This document shows positions 17,952-34,210 of a stretch of 64,000 nt of DNA, in pieces (position 1 is the stretch's first letter; each line of letters begins with the position of its first letter). This DNA comes from Sphaerulina vaccinii. Lineage: Eukaryota; Ascomycota; Dothideomycetes; Mycosphaerellales; Mycosphaerellaceae. The notes under the pieces are model-generated. The model searched no databases, had not been told where the DNA came from, and saw nothing but the letters and a program-made list of their open reading frames with translations. The stretch covers positions 1,240,001 to 1,304,000 of the forward strand of contig JAKUDP010000011.1 in NCBI GenBank assembly GCA_022570795.1. The letters are read 5' to 3'. Position numbers and translations under genes: made by a program.

Positions 17952-20297
17952 TTAGAAGCTGAATAACCCGCTCCTTCTCTTGCCCAGCGGCCATACAACT
18001 AACGCGCTCAAAAACAACCCAACCGTGATGCCAACAGCGATCTGTATCATCGAGCCTGCCACGTTGAACACGAGATCGTTCGAACTAACTCCGTTCAGCA
18101 GATCGTTAACACTCGTTCCATTCGAGTAGAGTGTTGGATTGCTGATCTCATTTGCGACTTTAAGGCCGCTAAGCAGACCACCAGTACTCGCGAGACCACC
18201 CGGCACCTGAGTAAAGATAGCAGGTATGAGGATTGCTGCTGCCACACCATGTCGAAATCTCGAGTATAGATTCGCCAGAACTCCAACTGCAAAGGCGCCC
18301 AGCGCACTTGCGATTGGAGGACTCGATGGAAATCGTACACTGCTGTAGTAATTGACAATATACCCAGCAAATGCGACCACGACCATGACTGGCATTTGTC
18401 TCCATTTCGCTTGGTAAAGAATGCTGATGCAGAGGACAAAAGGTGGTACAAAGGCAAAAGCGTATGTTCCAGGTAATGGTTTGGAGCATGTCAGGTTCGA
18501 AACTGCGTTGGAGTCCGCGAGACCATAGAGTACTGCTCCAATCGTGATGCCGAATCCGAGAAGCAGGGAGTATATCACACCATATACGATGCGAATGGAG
18601 CCGGGTACAATCGCTCGTGCTTGGAGCTCGAGCGAAGAGGATAGGAACATGTATCCTGGCAATAGCATCACGATTCCACCCTGTGCGAGGGCCGAGAAGC
18701 AAAAGAGGTTGCCGCCTTGTATGCTGCCGAAGGCTCGAGCAAGGAAACTGATCAGAACAGTTGCGCTAACTTCGAAAATGTTGCTGTAAAGTGGCGAGAG
18801 TGGCGCGACGATCAACTGGAGAAACCCGACCAGACAGCCCAAGAAGAACAACAGTGGCAGATCAATCATCCTGGCATCGAACGAGAAGGGTGCGGTTGTG
18901 ACTGATGTCAATCCGAAGACCAGTACACGGAGCCAAGGATGGAACTTAGGCTTCTTCGCCATGAGTTCGTCCAGTCGCTCAGTGGCATCCTCAACGCTGA
19001 CGACATCGTGAATGACCTCTTTGTACACCCGGTGCACATCTTTCAATTTCCCCAGATCGATGCCTTGTGCCAGGCGAACAAGCTTGACTTCCGTTGTATG
19101 AGTGGTAGTGTCATCGAATGAGATGATCATGCAGCCAGGAATATACAAGAACTGAGCCTCGATCTCGAGAGCTCGAGCGGTCGCGGTCATGTATTCTTCC
19201 AAGCGATGCGTTGGCGCTCCATATAGCATCAAAGCCTTACACATCTTCAAAATGAACTCTTGTCTAGCCAGAGTACCCGATATGTGAATCTTCACTTGCG
19301 CCTCTTCCTGCTGAAAGAGTGCACTGAGGCGGTTTCCTATGCTGCCAGTGCGTTTCTGCTTCGGCCGTGGTACTCTGCCATCGCCTGCAGGATTGGCAGG
19401 CATTGCAAGTGACTTCGAGGCACCAATCAGAGTGTTGAGAGTAGCACGAGAATCATTCTGCTGCTTATACCATTTCCTTCGTCCAGGGGTCGATGAGCCA
19501 GATGAGTCGGATCCCACTCGTCTGTGGCCCGAAGCGCCAGGGAGGGTTGGTAGTATATCGCGCATACTTCCGAGATCGGGTTGTCTGTAGAGTCTAAGCA
19601 TCTGTGATAAGATGCCACCGCGGTACTGTTCCGGCGGTGGCACGCTGTATGAGCCATCCAGGTTTCCATCGTATATCTCAGCGAATTCGACCTTTTGTGT
19701 CTGCTCGTCCTTTGCGCCGATCTTGTCGACCAAGCTGACACCTGCTTCCAAGTCTGTAGCGTACTCATCGTGCGTGGGAGTTCCAACAAGCGTATCGTAG
19801 CTTAGACTGTATGACCGTTGATACTCTGTGCTAGGCTCGCCATAGTCGTGTATATCGTGACCAAGGCTCTGTAGTGCTATGCATCTAGCACTGCCAAGAA
19901 GCTCGTAATCACTGTCGCCCGAGTCCGTGTAAGCCACAGAGTCGAAAGAGTCGCGTGGGCTATTTGGCGAGTCCAGCTGTACTGTACTTGCCAGTGCATG
20001 ACCTCTGTGCTGAGCTGCGAGTGCGGCATAATCGGCTGCGGCCCGGTCTAATTCCTGAGTCTGTTGTGGTGCGCCTCGGTCTCTGGAGGTTCCTCGTAGT
20101 ATAGGTCTCGCGGGAGACTTCAGCCGATCTTGTGTAACGACTGCAGATGGGAGAGATGGAGCTTGTGAGACTGGAGGTGGGTTGGAGCTGAATCGCACTC
20201 GAGCTCTTCTTTCTCGTTCCGCGCCCCCAGTAGCATTGCTGACGTCCGGATCATCGTCTGATTCGCCAGGACTTGAAGACTGCGTCGAGTGATCCAT
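17952..20297 (-). CDS. ThrE-like (DUF1212) polytopic membrane protein
   Basis: The 781-residue protein starts at ATG 20297 (MDHSTQSSSPGES); the five codons upstream lack an ATG. The first ~330 residues are polar, Ser- and Asp-rich and probably cytosolic. The second half has the ThrE domain, starting near AQVKIHISGTLARQEFILKM, with CKALMLYGAPTHRLEEYMTA, FLYIPGCMIISFDD and later PGYMFLSSSLELQARAIVPG. About ten hydrophobic helices follow. Bacterial ThrE exports threonine; the yeast relative is pheromone-regulated Prm10. The fungal substrate is unknown. The gene ends GKRRSGLFSF-TAG. Confidence 0.87.
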   Translation of the reverse strand: MDHSTQSSSPGESDDDPDVSNATGGAERERRARVRFSSNPPPVSQAPSLPSAVVTQDRLKSPARPILRGTSRDRGAPQQTQELDRAAADYAALAAQHRGHALASTVQLDSPNSPRDSFDSVAYTDSGDSDYELLGSARCIALQSLGHDIHDYGEPSTEYQRSYSLSYDTLVGTPTHDEYATDLEAGVSLVDKIGAKDEQTQKVEFAEIYDGNLDGSYSVPPPEQYRGGILSQMLRLYRQPDLGSMRDILPTLPGASGHRRVGSDSSGSSTPGRRKWYKQQNDSRATLNTLIGASKSLAMPANPAGDGRVPRPKQKRTGSIGNRLSALFQQEEAQVKIHISGTLARQEFILKMCKALMLYGAPTHRLEEYMTATARALEIEAQFLYIPGCMIISFDDTTTHTTEVKLVRLAQGIDLGKLKDVHRVYKEVIHDVVSVEDATERLDELMAKKPKFHPWLRVLVFGLTSVTTAPFSFDARMIDLPLLFFLGCLVGFLQLIVAPLSPLYSNIFEVSATVLISFLARAFGSIQGGNLFCFSALAQGGIVMLLPGYMFLSSSLELQARAIVPGSIRIVYGVIYSLLLGFGITIGAVLYGLADSNAVSNLTCSKPLPGTYAFAFVPPFVLCISILYQAKWRQMPVMVVVAFAGYIVNYYSSVRFPSSPPIASALGAFAVGVLANLYSRFRHGVAAAILIPAIFTQVPGGLASTGGLLSGLKVANEISNPTLYSNGTSVNDLLNGVSSNDLVFNVAGSMIQIAVGITVGLFLSALVVWPLGKRRSGLFSF

Positions 20298-21120
20298 AAC
20301 TCTGTATACCAAGAAAATCTACGAAAGGAATGAAACCTACAAAAAGCTATGGAGATTCACAAAAGTGTGGTCGACCCCATTCTAAGTACCTAAGTGGTAC
20401 GAAAGAATCTTCGCGTCCTCGTGTATAATAACAGGACTGCGTGCCTCCATGGAGAACGGAATAGGCTCGTGGTTCCAGGATTCTCTTACCATAGAAGTCT
20501 AGCGTATGAGCCTGCGTGGCAAAGAAATATTCTTGTTATGTAAGTAGTGACGCATTCGGTCTCCTTATAGCTGCGGGCCGTCCATCGCAGACAAGATCCC
20601 GAGCACGTCGTCCCCGAAGTTTGGGTCTGGAATGAATGATACCAAGGAACAACGCTGGAGTCGTCGCGTCTTTGAGAAGATTTCGATGCAAACGTGTTCA
20701 TGTTTCGAAAGTACTCGTCTCGGTGCGCATTCCGTTCCCCATGCTTGGCGGTGCCACGCGCTCGGGTCCATAGGAGTCAGTATCCAGGAAAGGGCCAAAG
20801 CTGAACGTTATTGATATTCAGCTGACCTTCTATAGCGCTAAAACATTACAACCACGGCATTGCATAGGCTATGCCATCCTTTCGTATACAGTCTATTCGT
20901 TCTCCGATCCACTATCTTTGAAACCAGCTCAGCGATAGGCTTGTTTCCATCTTCGCTCGGGACTCCTTGTTTGTCGGATGCAGTTGTGGGTTGTGCTTCA
21001 ATTGCACCAGGGTCCAGTGTGAAAGTATCTTCAATGCTCTTCAGCCTGCTGTCATGCCTCGGCAGTTCCAGTCAACGCCGCAGTGCTCGCTCCTTCCGTG
21101 ACAGGATCTATTACACCATC
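20298..21120. other. Intergenic spacer between ThrE-like gene and PCT1
   Basis: This holds the promoter of the ThrE-like gene and the 3' region of PCT1. Overlapping short frames on both strands look non-coding. No repeats were seen. Confidence 0.4.
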
Positions 21121-22428
21121 CTAAGAATGCATAGTATCCATGGGATCTTTCTTCTCAAGTGCAGGTGTGCGGCCTTGTCGACCTCTAGAGACGCTCTCCG
21201 GCTCATCGTCGTCGACTGGGCTCCTCTCTGGGCTGTCATTAGGCGATTGTGCACGGCTGTCAGAGAGATTTCGTCTCTTGCTGCCTTCCATCCAGCCCTT
21301 GACGCCGCCGATAAGACCCATGGCGTAGCCAGCGGCGAAGTCCATGTTCTTGCCCTTGGTAGGCGTCAAGCTCCTTCCGCCTGCAGTCTCAACCCTCAAT
21401 CTATCAGGTGCAGAGCCAGGTAGAGGCGAGTCAGATCCATTTGTGCCGCGACCATTTCTAAGGCTTCCAGCAATGGAAGGAGCAGGACTGCTAGGCCTGC
21501 TAGGCTGCCAGAACTTGCCCAGCTCCGTGCTCAGCTCCCGTCCTGTAGTACTCCAGTTCTGTCGAATGGTATCTCTGAGTTCTGAGACGTGTCGCTTCAT
21601 GTCCATCTCGTTCTTCTTGAACCATGAAATGTTCAACTCCTGTCTGGTCGTACCTCTCTTCAGCTGCCTGCCAACATACTGCTCGTAGTCTCTGACAATC
21701 TTCGTGATGATCCCAGTAGTGCTGACGCCCTCCGTTCTCTGCGTGACAAGGAACATGCCCTTCTCCTTGATTGGTGCGTAAATATCGTCTCCTTCTGACG
21801 CGCCATACGGTTCGTCGTCGTGGGCGACGTAGTCGATGTTATGCTTCTCAAGGAACGGGACATTGATGATCCACGGACAGTCTTCGATGACCTCGTCGAC
21901 CCACCTGCAATGCCTGACACTTTCCGCTCTTTCCTTTGCGCTCATTACAGTCAATCCCTTTCTTTTGAATGTCTCCTCGTCTCCTGTGACGCCTACTATG
22001 AGTCTGGTGTTTGGGAAAGCAGTTTTCGCCTGCTGTAGCACTCGCATGTGGCCCAAATGGAACAAATCGAAGACTCCATCGGCGTAGATGCGCACAGGTC
22101 GATCGGTCGGCGGTTTGTTAGTCTTGTAGCCGCCTGCTGGATCGACCAGGCCTGCTCGAGGAGGCGCTTCCATTCGCATTGTCCCGGCCTCTCCGCTCTC
22201 GCCAGATCCATCGGCCGTGGCATTGACGGGCATTGAGACGCTTCCGCCGGTCTGAACTGCCATCTGAGAAGGTTTCTGCTCAGTGCCATTAACACTGCGC
22301 TTCGAGTTCGCACGCGTGCGTTTCGTAGGCGGATCCATCTTCTTAGCCCTTGCTGGCGATTCCGGTGTCTCGACAGCTGGTGTTGTTTCGTCGACCGCAT
22401 CGCCCGCTCTTTTCCGTTTCGGTGCCAT
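21121..22428 (-). CDS. PCT1: Choline-phosphate cytidylyltransferase
   Basis: This is the rate-limiting enzyme of the CDP-choline (Kennedy) pathway: CTP + phosphocholine to CDP-choline. The start at 22428 gives MAPKRKRAGDAVDE, and 435 residues follow without intron. A Lys/Arg-rich N-terminus could direct the protein to the nucleus. The catalytic domain has RIYADGVFDLFHLGHMRVLQ near residue 128 (HxGH), GVTGDEETFKRKG, and TEGVSTTGIITKIVRDYEQY (STTGII). A helical segment, KNEMDMKRHVSELRDTIRQN, probably serves as the membrane-binding amphipathic region. A Ser/Pro-rich C-terminal tail suits phosphorylation. Confidence 0.94.
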   Translation of the reverse strand: MAPKRKRAGDAVDETTPAVETPESPARAKKMDPPTKRTRANSKRSVNGTEQKPSQMAVQTGGSVSMPVNATADGSGESGEAGTMRMEAPPRAGLVDPAGGYKTNKPPTDRPVRIYADGVFDLFHLGHMRVLQQAKTAFPNTRLIVGVTGDEETFKRKGLTVMSAKERAESVRHCRWVDEVIEDCPWIINVPFLEKHNIDYVAHDDEPYGASEGDDIYAPIKEKGMFLVTQRTEGVSTTGIITKIVRDYEQYVGRQLKRGTTRQELNISWFKKNEMDMKRHVSELRDTIRQNWSTTGRELSTELGKFWQPSRPSSPAPSIAGSLRNGRGTNGSDSPLPGSAPDRLRVETAGGRSLTPTKGKNMDFAAGYAMGLIGGVKGWMEGSKRRNLSDSRAQSPNDSPERSPVDDDEPESVSRGRQGRTPALEKKDPMDTMHS

Positions 22429-26891
<4,463 letters not shown>

Positions 26892-27641
26892 ATCAACGAT
26901 ATCTCCAACTCACCGATCGAAGTCCGAATACAGCGAGAACATCGAACTTCCACGACGGACACCACAAATGATACCACACGAGCGATACAGGCATTCACCA
27001 ATACAGCGATAGGCGTTGGTATTGGTACAAGTGTAGAAAAGTAGCTACGCGAAATGACACATGATACGAACAATACATTCTCGCTCCAATGTCGTTCGCT
27101 TCCGTACCCATGGTCATTAGATCGAGCTTGGATATTGTCTATTCTCAGCAATGCATGAAGCCAGCGGAAGACTTCTAGCTCGAGACGATTAATGTTAAGG
27201 TATGCAACTGACCTCGAACGAAGTTCTCACCCACTCATTCTGACTCGAGGGATGGTTTGTTGAGATTGCTAAGGCACGAGAACATCGAACAGAAAGTCCA
27301 ATGGAACCACGGCATCAACAACAGAAGAGACACTCCAGCCTCAGATACATTGTTTACTGAGGCAAGATCAGAAAAGAAGTTATTATACAAATCTGGCGAA
27401 GGAGGTGGATTTGAAGCTGCCGATTAACGCACTATACACTAATTACAGGTTCTCTTCAATGAAAGTGTGAGGTGTCGTGGGTCTCGTCATCTTTGGCGTT
27501 CACCACCTCCTTGCCCAATATGCTGTTGAAGTTACATGCTCTATACAATCTGTCCATTCTCAAACTCTTTCTTCATTTGTCCATGACTAAGGAGAATGTT
27601 AGCTAATGTGGAATCAAACTGGTCTAAGTGAGGAACACACC
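26892..27641. other. Intergenic region between convergent GDH and Ser/Thr-rich gene
   Basis: This is the shared 3' flank of two convergent genes. If the cryptic GDH splice is used, coding would extend about 90 bp into it (stop near 26970). No other feature was seen. Confidence 0.4.
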
Positions 27642-29283
27642 TTAGAGTCCGAGGCCTCCGAGAATGGAGGTGACTGGAGGAATGACAGTCGATGTGAGTG
27701 AGGCGATGATACCAGTCGACGTCAGGCTGTTGACGATACCACCAACGGAGGTGGTTGGGATTACGGTGCCGGTAGTGTTAATCTGAAGACAACGTTAGCA
27801 TGTTTTACTTCTCAAAATTGTCTCAAATGCAACTTACAACAATAGTAGTTGGGGTGCCGCTAATGTTGGTGGTAACAGTCGTGACGCCAAGAGTGACTGT
27901 TGGGTCTGCTCCGGTAGTGGTGGCACCGCCGCCTGGAAGCAGAGTGTCGATGAGAGAGGTCGCAGTGTTGATGATGCCAGTTGGTGTGACCTAGTAAGGT
28001 TAGCTAGATTTTCTTCATGCTTCTGGAATGTGAGCGACTTACCGTGGCGACGTTTGTAACAACAATTGTGCTTGGAAGAACTGACTCAACGGCAGTGACG
28101 ACGGACGTGATTCCATCAGTACCAACGTTTGTCACGAGCTGATGTGGCGAGTTAGCAATGTTGAAGATGTACGATAGAGATATGTGCAAAATCCTCGACT
28201 TACGGAAGTGACCTCGCTGACAACGCTAGTGAGTACGCTGGTGACAACAGTTGGAATGGCAGCTGGGTTACTGGTTATTTCGCCGACAATGCTCGTGAGG
28301 TCAGTTGCAATGCTGGTCACGTCAATGACGCTGGTGAGAGTGGAAACAATTCCATCGGTACCTGTGGGTAGGATCAGTATGGACATGTCTAAATAGAGCG
28401 AGCATGAGAACTTACCAGTTACTGGGATCAACGAGGTGAGCTCGCTGACGATGGTGCCAGCAGGAGGCAGGACCGAGGTGATGGTGGACAAGAGTCCGCT
28501 GGCATCTGGGACAGGTTAGCCACAGGACAGAGAATCGTGATAACGATGTCGCGCGCAGCGGGAGATCTGCTTACCAGTGGTTGGGATCTCTGTAGTAAGG
28601 CCGCCAATGATAGAGGTAAGGCTCGTTGGGTCGAGAACGCTTGTGATGGTGGACAAGATTCCGCTGGCATCTGGAACATGTCAGTCAATAACAATTCTGA
28701 GATGCCTCTGGAAATGTGAGATCTTCTTACCAGTGGTAGGAATCAATGTGGTGGTTGGAAGGCCCGTCGTAATGTCGGTAGGCTGCCGGAAAGATTAGTG
28801 CGGGTTTTGCGAGGCGCGACCTGCTGTACATACAAGAGTTCCATCAGTGGTGGTGCTCGAGGTGGAGCTGGAGGTGGTGTCCGTGCCAGTGCTGGTGCTC
28901 GAGGTGGAGCTGGAGGTGGTGTCCGTGCCAGTGCTGGTGCTCGAGGTGGTGGCACCAATTGGCACAATCGTTGGCAGAACAATGCGAGATCTGCTGTTTG
29001 TGCTGGTGGAGGTGGATGTTGGGAAGAATGTGCTGTCGCCTGGCAAAGTCTGACCGCTGGTAGGGGCAGAGGTCGCGTTAGGGTCGGCGAAGGTGATGGT
29101 GCGTGCTGGCACGGTGAATGCTGGGATGGTCACAAATGGAGGCTCAGTGAAACCTGGGATGGTGAACGCTGGGATTGTGAACGTGCCAGTTGGGCCTCCA
29201 GGAGGAGCAGTGGTGGTGGTGCCGAATTGAGGCAGAGCATTGACGGCCGCAGCCAGCAGGGCGACCTTAGCGAACGAAGACAT
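27642..29283 (-). CDS. Secreted Ser/Thr-rich modular protein, eight exons
   Basis: Exons are 29283-28834, 28782-28731, 28670-28575, 28505-28416, 28361-28204, 28138-28043, 27990-27838 and 27782-27642. The seven introns of 51-69 bp begin GTATGT or GTAAG and end AG. All phases agree, giving 411 residues. The signal peptide is MSSFAKVALLAAAVNALPQF. Exon 1 encodes a Pro/Thr-rich stalk, then STSTGTDTTSSST repeats. Exons 3-6 encode related modules such as DASGILSTITSVLDPTSL, DASGLLSTITSVLPPAGT, GTDGIVSTLTSVIDV and GTDGITSVVTAVESV. No enzyme domain or clear GPI signal was seen. An O-glycosylated wall or extracellular protein is likely. The family is not recognised. Confidence 0.8.
28852..28950 (-). 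repeat. 42 bp coding minisatellite in exon 1
   Basis: A 42 bp unit (14 codons, SSTSTGTDTTSSST) is repeated a little over twice with almost no differences. The near identity suggests recent copy-number change. Confidence 0.75.
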
Positions 29284-32200
29284 CTTGCTTGATATTAGGA
29301 TTGATGATGAAATACGAAATAAGATCGAAAAGATGCGGACAGGACCGGAGAAGCTGGCAGATGTGCTGAGAGTTCTGGAGGAGAACAGAGTGGACGTCGA
29401 GGACGTTTGCTCTATTATACAACTGCTTCGACGCAGCCGACCACGCCGGTACCAAGCTGATTGACGACATTGGTCGCAATGTGTCGACGGCCCTGATGAA
29501 ATGAGGCAATGAAACAGTTGACGATGCCGTACCATCATTCTTCTCAGCGATGTGAGGCCACAGGGCCTGCCGTATTTCCTCAACGGTACTGCATAGGCTG
29601 CGGCCTGCCCGTTTGTGAATCCTGCTCGCAGGAGAATGGTATGCGAACGTCTGCGCGCTCTGCAGCTGTAGAGGTTCGCGGCCACAGCCGTTGGTAAGGC
29701 AAGCGATAGGAGTGAGACTCGCGGCCAAGTTTCTGCATGTGGACGGATCTGCTCGACTGTTTCACCCGGGAGCCTGGTCTCACGCGTAAATCTGTATCGA
29801 TTTCAGCACAGCAATCCTCCACTCAAGAAGCAATACTTCACCACGCTGAGACATTGCGTCAAGGGCTTGCGAAGGACAATAGTTCTTGTTGTCCTCCATG
29901 GAGGGCATCTTTGTCGAAAATGAAGCATATTGCTCTTGTGTTGGGTTGTAGAGTGTACGTAAGGTGTAAGATTGCTTGTATTTACACACCAACGGTCGTC
30001 CAGGCATTGCAGTTAAAGTCGTCCGACTAGCGATATTAGCACCACACATTCTGTGCGAAGGATCCCTCTCGCGTAGATCTCCACGCTCTCCATGGTTTGC
30101 ATGTCTGGCGCGTGGCATTGCGATGTTCCAGATCGAACCATTTCTTGGCGAGATCCTGCAGAGCGCTTTACCGAGTCCAGCAGCCAGTACCATGGCAAGA
30201 GGTGGAACATTTCTACGAACCAGCGGGCTGAACTCCGCTTCAGTCTCTGGTTGGCTGTGCACCCATCTCATCACACTTGATACGGTTGTGATGATTGCGT
30301 TTGACGTTGCAAAGCCCACCAACATCAAAGGCTCGCCTTGGCCGAAGCACGATTCGCAAGACTCTGGCCGATGCGTACTCTTTGTGTCTCGCGGAGGAGG
30401 TGTGTCTCAGCTCAATAGCGATCTGCATATGTTATTATTGCTGCTCGCCTGCGTGCAATGTTTGCGGGTCGCCTCGTGTATTGGAACGCATCATGCTGAA
30501 TTGCCACTGAAGACACAACATCTTTCGGTTCTTGGTGATCCTCCTCAAACCCGCCATTGGATTTTTGGAGTTATGCGAGAGTGTTAGCAAAGCTGTACAA
30601 GCTACTGAACAGGGCGTAGAGCTCCAGGAGCTCATATGACTTGACAGCTTAGAGCAAAGCTCAGAATACCAGCAGACTGTGAACTCACCGAGCTCACAGA
30701 TTTATCGATCGCGGCCTGGTTGACAATTTTCCTGGGCTCTCTGCCACTACACCAAGCAGCTACGACTCCTGCAGCGACGTAGTGAGTGCGAGCCTCATAT
30801 TTAGAGCGTTCTTGTTATTCCTTGTGACAACAACAACGGGTTGAGCTGATGTATCCGTCAGTGCTGGGGCAACCTACGATTCTGATAGTCAGTCGAGTTC
30901 TGGCCAGTGAAGTTGATTCTCCTCGACAATCGATGTATCACGACCAAGGTGCCGCTTCAGAGAGCGTTTCACCGCTTGTCGCCCCATCGCTGTAAATGCG
31001 GTGGTCCAGAAGATCTCACAAGACAGCGCACTTCAAGGAAAGGGCCGGAGTAAAATCGAGGAACAACAGTGACCGTGAATGTTACAGTGCCGGCAGATCT
31101 GTGTATGCTTCCGTATGCTCACAAGCATGCATTCGGATGACCGTTGCGAGTTCCGCTGGTACACTATGCAGCAGCATCTCGTACTCTGGGTACTCGAGAT
31201 TTCAGGATATAGTCTGCTGCAGGCGCTACTATTCGCGGCGATGTTCTCCTAGCTCTTGCATTGCGGTATCCGTCGACTCGATGGTGGTGGGAAAATCATG
31301 AACAAACTTGCTTCATCAGACTGGATCAGCAGACTCCTTCAGGAGAGCTCCTGCCTTACTAAGCCTCCAAGACGTGAAGCTTGGCAGTTGTTCGTTCCTT
31401 CTCCCCTGCGCGCGGCAAATCTGGACTTCATCCTCCTCGCATCTTCGTATTATTGTTCTGAAACGTCAAACACCAACAAACAACTTGGTCGAAAGGGTGG
31501 ACGTAAGCAACATGCCTACGAACGAAAGGAGCCCTGTCCTTGGCTCGCCATTCTCGACCACTACAGAGCTGCTCAGACAATTCTTCAGACGCGAAATTCG
31601 CGAGATTGAACGACGACAATGCAAACGAAGCAATATCGCACTCGATCAGCTTTTCCTTTCAGATGCCATGCACCATCGGACGAGCGAAATATCCAATCAA
31701 GACGAAAGCATTGGGCTCCTCCAGGGTCCCTTTTCTGTCGACCAGAGGATATCTTGCATGCCTGTGAACGTAATGTCTGCTACCAACCACAACCTTGTCC
31801 GCAGATGGGAACAGAACCTTAACATTTATAGGCACAACACATGTTCGCAGCGACAGATGATATTATTCTTCGCATGCAGCGAATATAGGCGGCTGGAATC
31901 GCACGAGCACGAGGAATAACCTAACTGCGATACAGCACTGCAGTCTGCAGTATCAGCTAACTCATACAGGCGGCGCAGCTGAGATTACCTAAACGAGCCA
32001 AGAGGATACGACTACCATGTACGCATACATCACCATAATACAAGGAAACCGCTGTAACTCCATGCTATGAGCGAGGCGGGAACCCATACGGAGAAAGCTT
32101 GTTTCTCATGACAGATCAAGAATGGCAGGCTAAAGACCAATAGCAGTCTTTCCCCTCTTTGAGGAGGCGTCACTCTCCATGTCGAGCGGCCGTGCTGGTG

Positions 32201-32431
32201 ATATTCGCTGGCCTACCCGTGCTTCTCGAGATGATGGAAGAGCGAGGAACGGTATAGGTAAGGAAATCATCAGCCGAACACATCTCATCACGGGCCCTTC
32301 CGGAGACGAGGCATGGGCTATACCTACAAGTCTGAACGAGGGCCCGTTCTGAAGTTGGTTGCCTTCCCTTACAGGTGGTACATCTGGACTTTCACTTCAT
32401 CAGTCACTCTCTACATGTCTTTTCGTTCGTA
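29284..32431. other. 3.1 kb region without a supported gene
   Basis: It lies between divergent secreted-protein genes. The largest frames (29780-30328 minus, 29976-30587 plus, 31508-31919 plus) overlap or lack domains, signal peptides and splice-supported extensions. The last few hundred bases are the tyrosinase promoter. No repeat or RNA gene was seen. Confidence 0.4.
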
Positions 32432-33728
32432 ATGTTTCCTCTAATACTGGCCGCATTGGCTGTCCTTCCAGCGATACTCGGGCAAAGCTTAGAGGGAGCT
32501 CAGGCTGGTTTGGAAAGGGTCAAGGCACAGTACCGCGACACGACCTTGCGAAATCTGGGTCCAAACTGTCGGCAAGAGGACCTCATTGTTCGAAGGGAAT
32601 GGTGCGAATGTATTGAATTCGGTCAAAGGAGCCGCATAGCTGACAACAGTCTAGGGGAAACGCGTCGCCAGAAGAGCGGCAGGACTATATTCGAGCAACC
32701 CGATGCCTTTATAACAGTCCTGGGTTCACATTGCAAACCTTCGCCCCTGGTGCCAGGAATCGACGAGACGACTTCATTGTACCGCACATATTCTTCCAGG
32801 CAAAATACCATTTCTCACCTTGGACCCTGGGATTTCACGCATGGTACATATGGCTATATGAGCAAGCACTGAAGCAGGAGTGCGGATACAAGGGAGGTAT
32901 GATATAAACTGATGACGCTGCAGTATGCAGCACTGCATGAGCTTACAACTTTGGCAGGCCTGCTCTACATGGGCTACGAGAAATATGGCTATCAGGATCT
33001 TGAGTACACTCCCTTGTTTGATGGCTCACCAACATCACTCGGTGGGGATGGCGTTCTCTCACCAGACGGCTGCTATTGCAATCAAGGACCTTTTTCAGAC
33101 TTCATCTGTAATCTTGGACCAATCGCGGGTGGAGGAGGCTGCAGACAGAACCCTCAACCAGACGGCCTGGGATACAATCCTCGTTGTTTAGAGCGCCATT
33201 TCAACCGCACAGTGCTCGCAGACTTGACCTACCAGAACGTCTATGAGACCATTGTAGGCTACGATGGCAAGTTGTATACGCATTAAGCTATGACATGAGC
33301 TAATTCGCGATGCAGACATTTCCAATTTCTGTCTGAAGATCGAGCATTGGCCCGGTGGTCTGCATTCAACACCACATACTGCTGTCGGAGGGACTCAGGA
33401 TGATATCCCTGGCTCACCCTGTGAGCCATGGTTCTTCGCGCACCACGCTGGACTGGATTTCGTGTGGAAACTGTGGATTTCCATCGATCCTCCAGGGAGA
33501 AACTTTGCGTTCTCGAATCCCGAACAGTACAACAAAGAACGGCGTAATCGAGGCTGTAAGTGACCACCATATCGCAGCCATCATGTCGGAGCTGACAATC
33601 GTGTAGGGCAAGATGCTGACACAGTGACTCCGGATTCCTACTTGGACATGGGGCCTGTATTGCCGGGTACCATCATTGGAGACATTATGAGCAGCACAAA
33701 TGGCCCGATGTGTTACATTTACGAATAG
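32432..33728 (+). CDS. Secreted tyrosinase-like copper oxidase, five exons
   Basis: Tyrosinases oxidise phenols with a two-copper centre. Exons are 32432-32601, 32655-32896, 32958-33266, 33316-33555 and 33607-33728. Introns are 53, 61, 49 and 51 bp; the third starts GCAAGT (GC-AG class). The product is 360 residues. MFPLILAALAVLPAILG is a signal peptide. LIVRREW and PEERQDYIRATRCL are typical of the fungal family. CuA ligands are probably H101, H109 and H118, but the usual WHRYF is FHAWY. CuB ligands are H257 and H261 (LHSTPHT) and H284 (FAHHAGLDFVWKLW). DGLGYNPRCLERHFN is conserved. Such enzymes occur in UstQ-type RiPP pathways and pigment synthesis; the substrate here is unknown. Confidence 0.85.
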
Positions 33729-34161
33729 ACAGCGTTTGCACAGTCGCCGCACTGGCGTAGAAATTGTCTTCTAAGCATAGCGCTAGGCGTTGGTACCGCA
33801 TCACGGACTTCCATTCCTCAACCTCCTGCTCGGCGAACTTGACCAACAAGCAGACTTCGTGGCGTATGCATCCCTACGCGAACACTCCAAAGTACGGCAA
33901 CCCATCCTGGCTCAATACATGTGTCGGGCATACGTCAGCAGCCATGCATCTACATGTGGAAAGTCGCACAAGATCTGATCTTGGTACCGAAACGAACAAG
34001 ACGGTGCTCCATTATACAAGCCCTTTCACGAAAGCTTACTTCGGCCGATACGTAGGCTTGAAAGCATATGCTGCAGGTTCGTAGCGAGGTCAAATACTTC
34101 AATCTATAAGTGCAGTCGTGCATCTCAGCTAACGATGTCTTTGCTGTCTGACCATCCTTAG
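33729..34161. other. Spacer between tyrosinase and beta-propeller genes
   Basis: Two overlapping plus-strand frames (from 33764 and 33790) have no known domain, and I do not call them. The region otherwise holds the 3' flank of the tyrosinase and the promoter of the next gene. Confidence 0.35.
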
Positions 34162-34205
34162 CTCTCTCTCTCTCCCTCTCTCCCTCTCTCTCTCTCTCTC
34201 TCTTC
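34162..34205 (+). repeat. CT microsatellite just upstream of an ATG
   Basis: Almost pure CTCTCT with two CCC interruptions ends 6 bp before the start at 34211. CT-rich leaders mark transcription starts in filamentous fungi, so it may be part of the core promoter. Confidence 0.9.
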
Positions 34206-34210
34206 TAACC

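Noticed and set aside
29780..30587. Two overlapping frames of 182 and 203 codons on opposite strands
   Set aside because: Neither shows a domain, signal peptide or supporting splice sites, and they overlap; they are probably chance frames.
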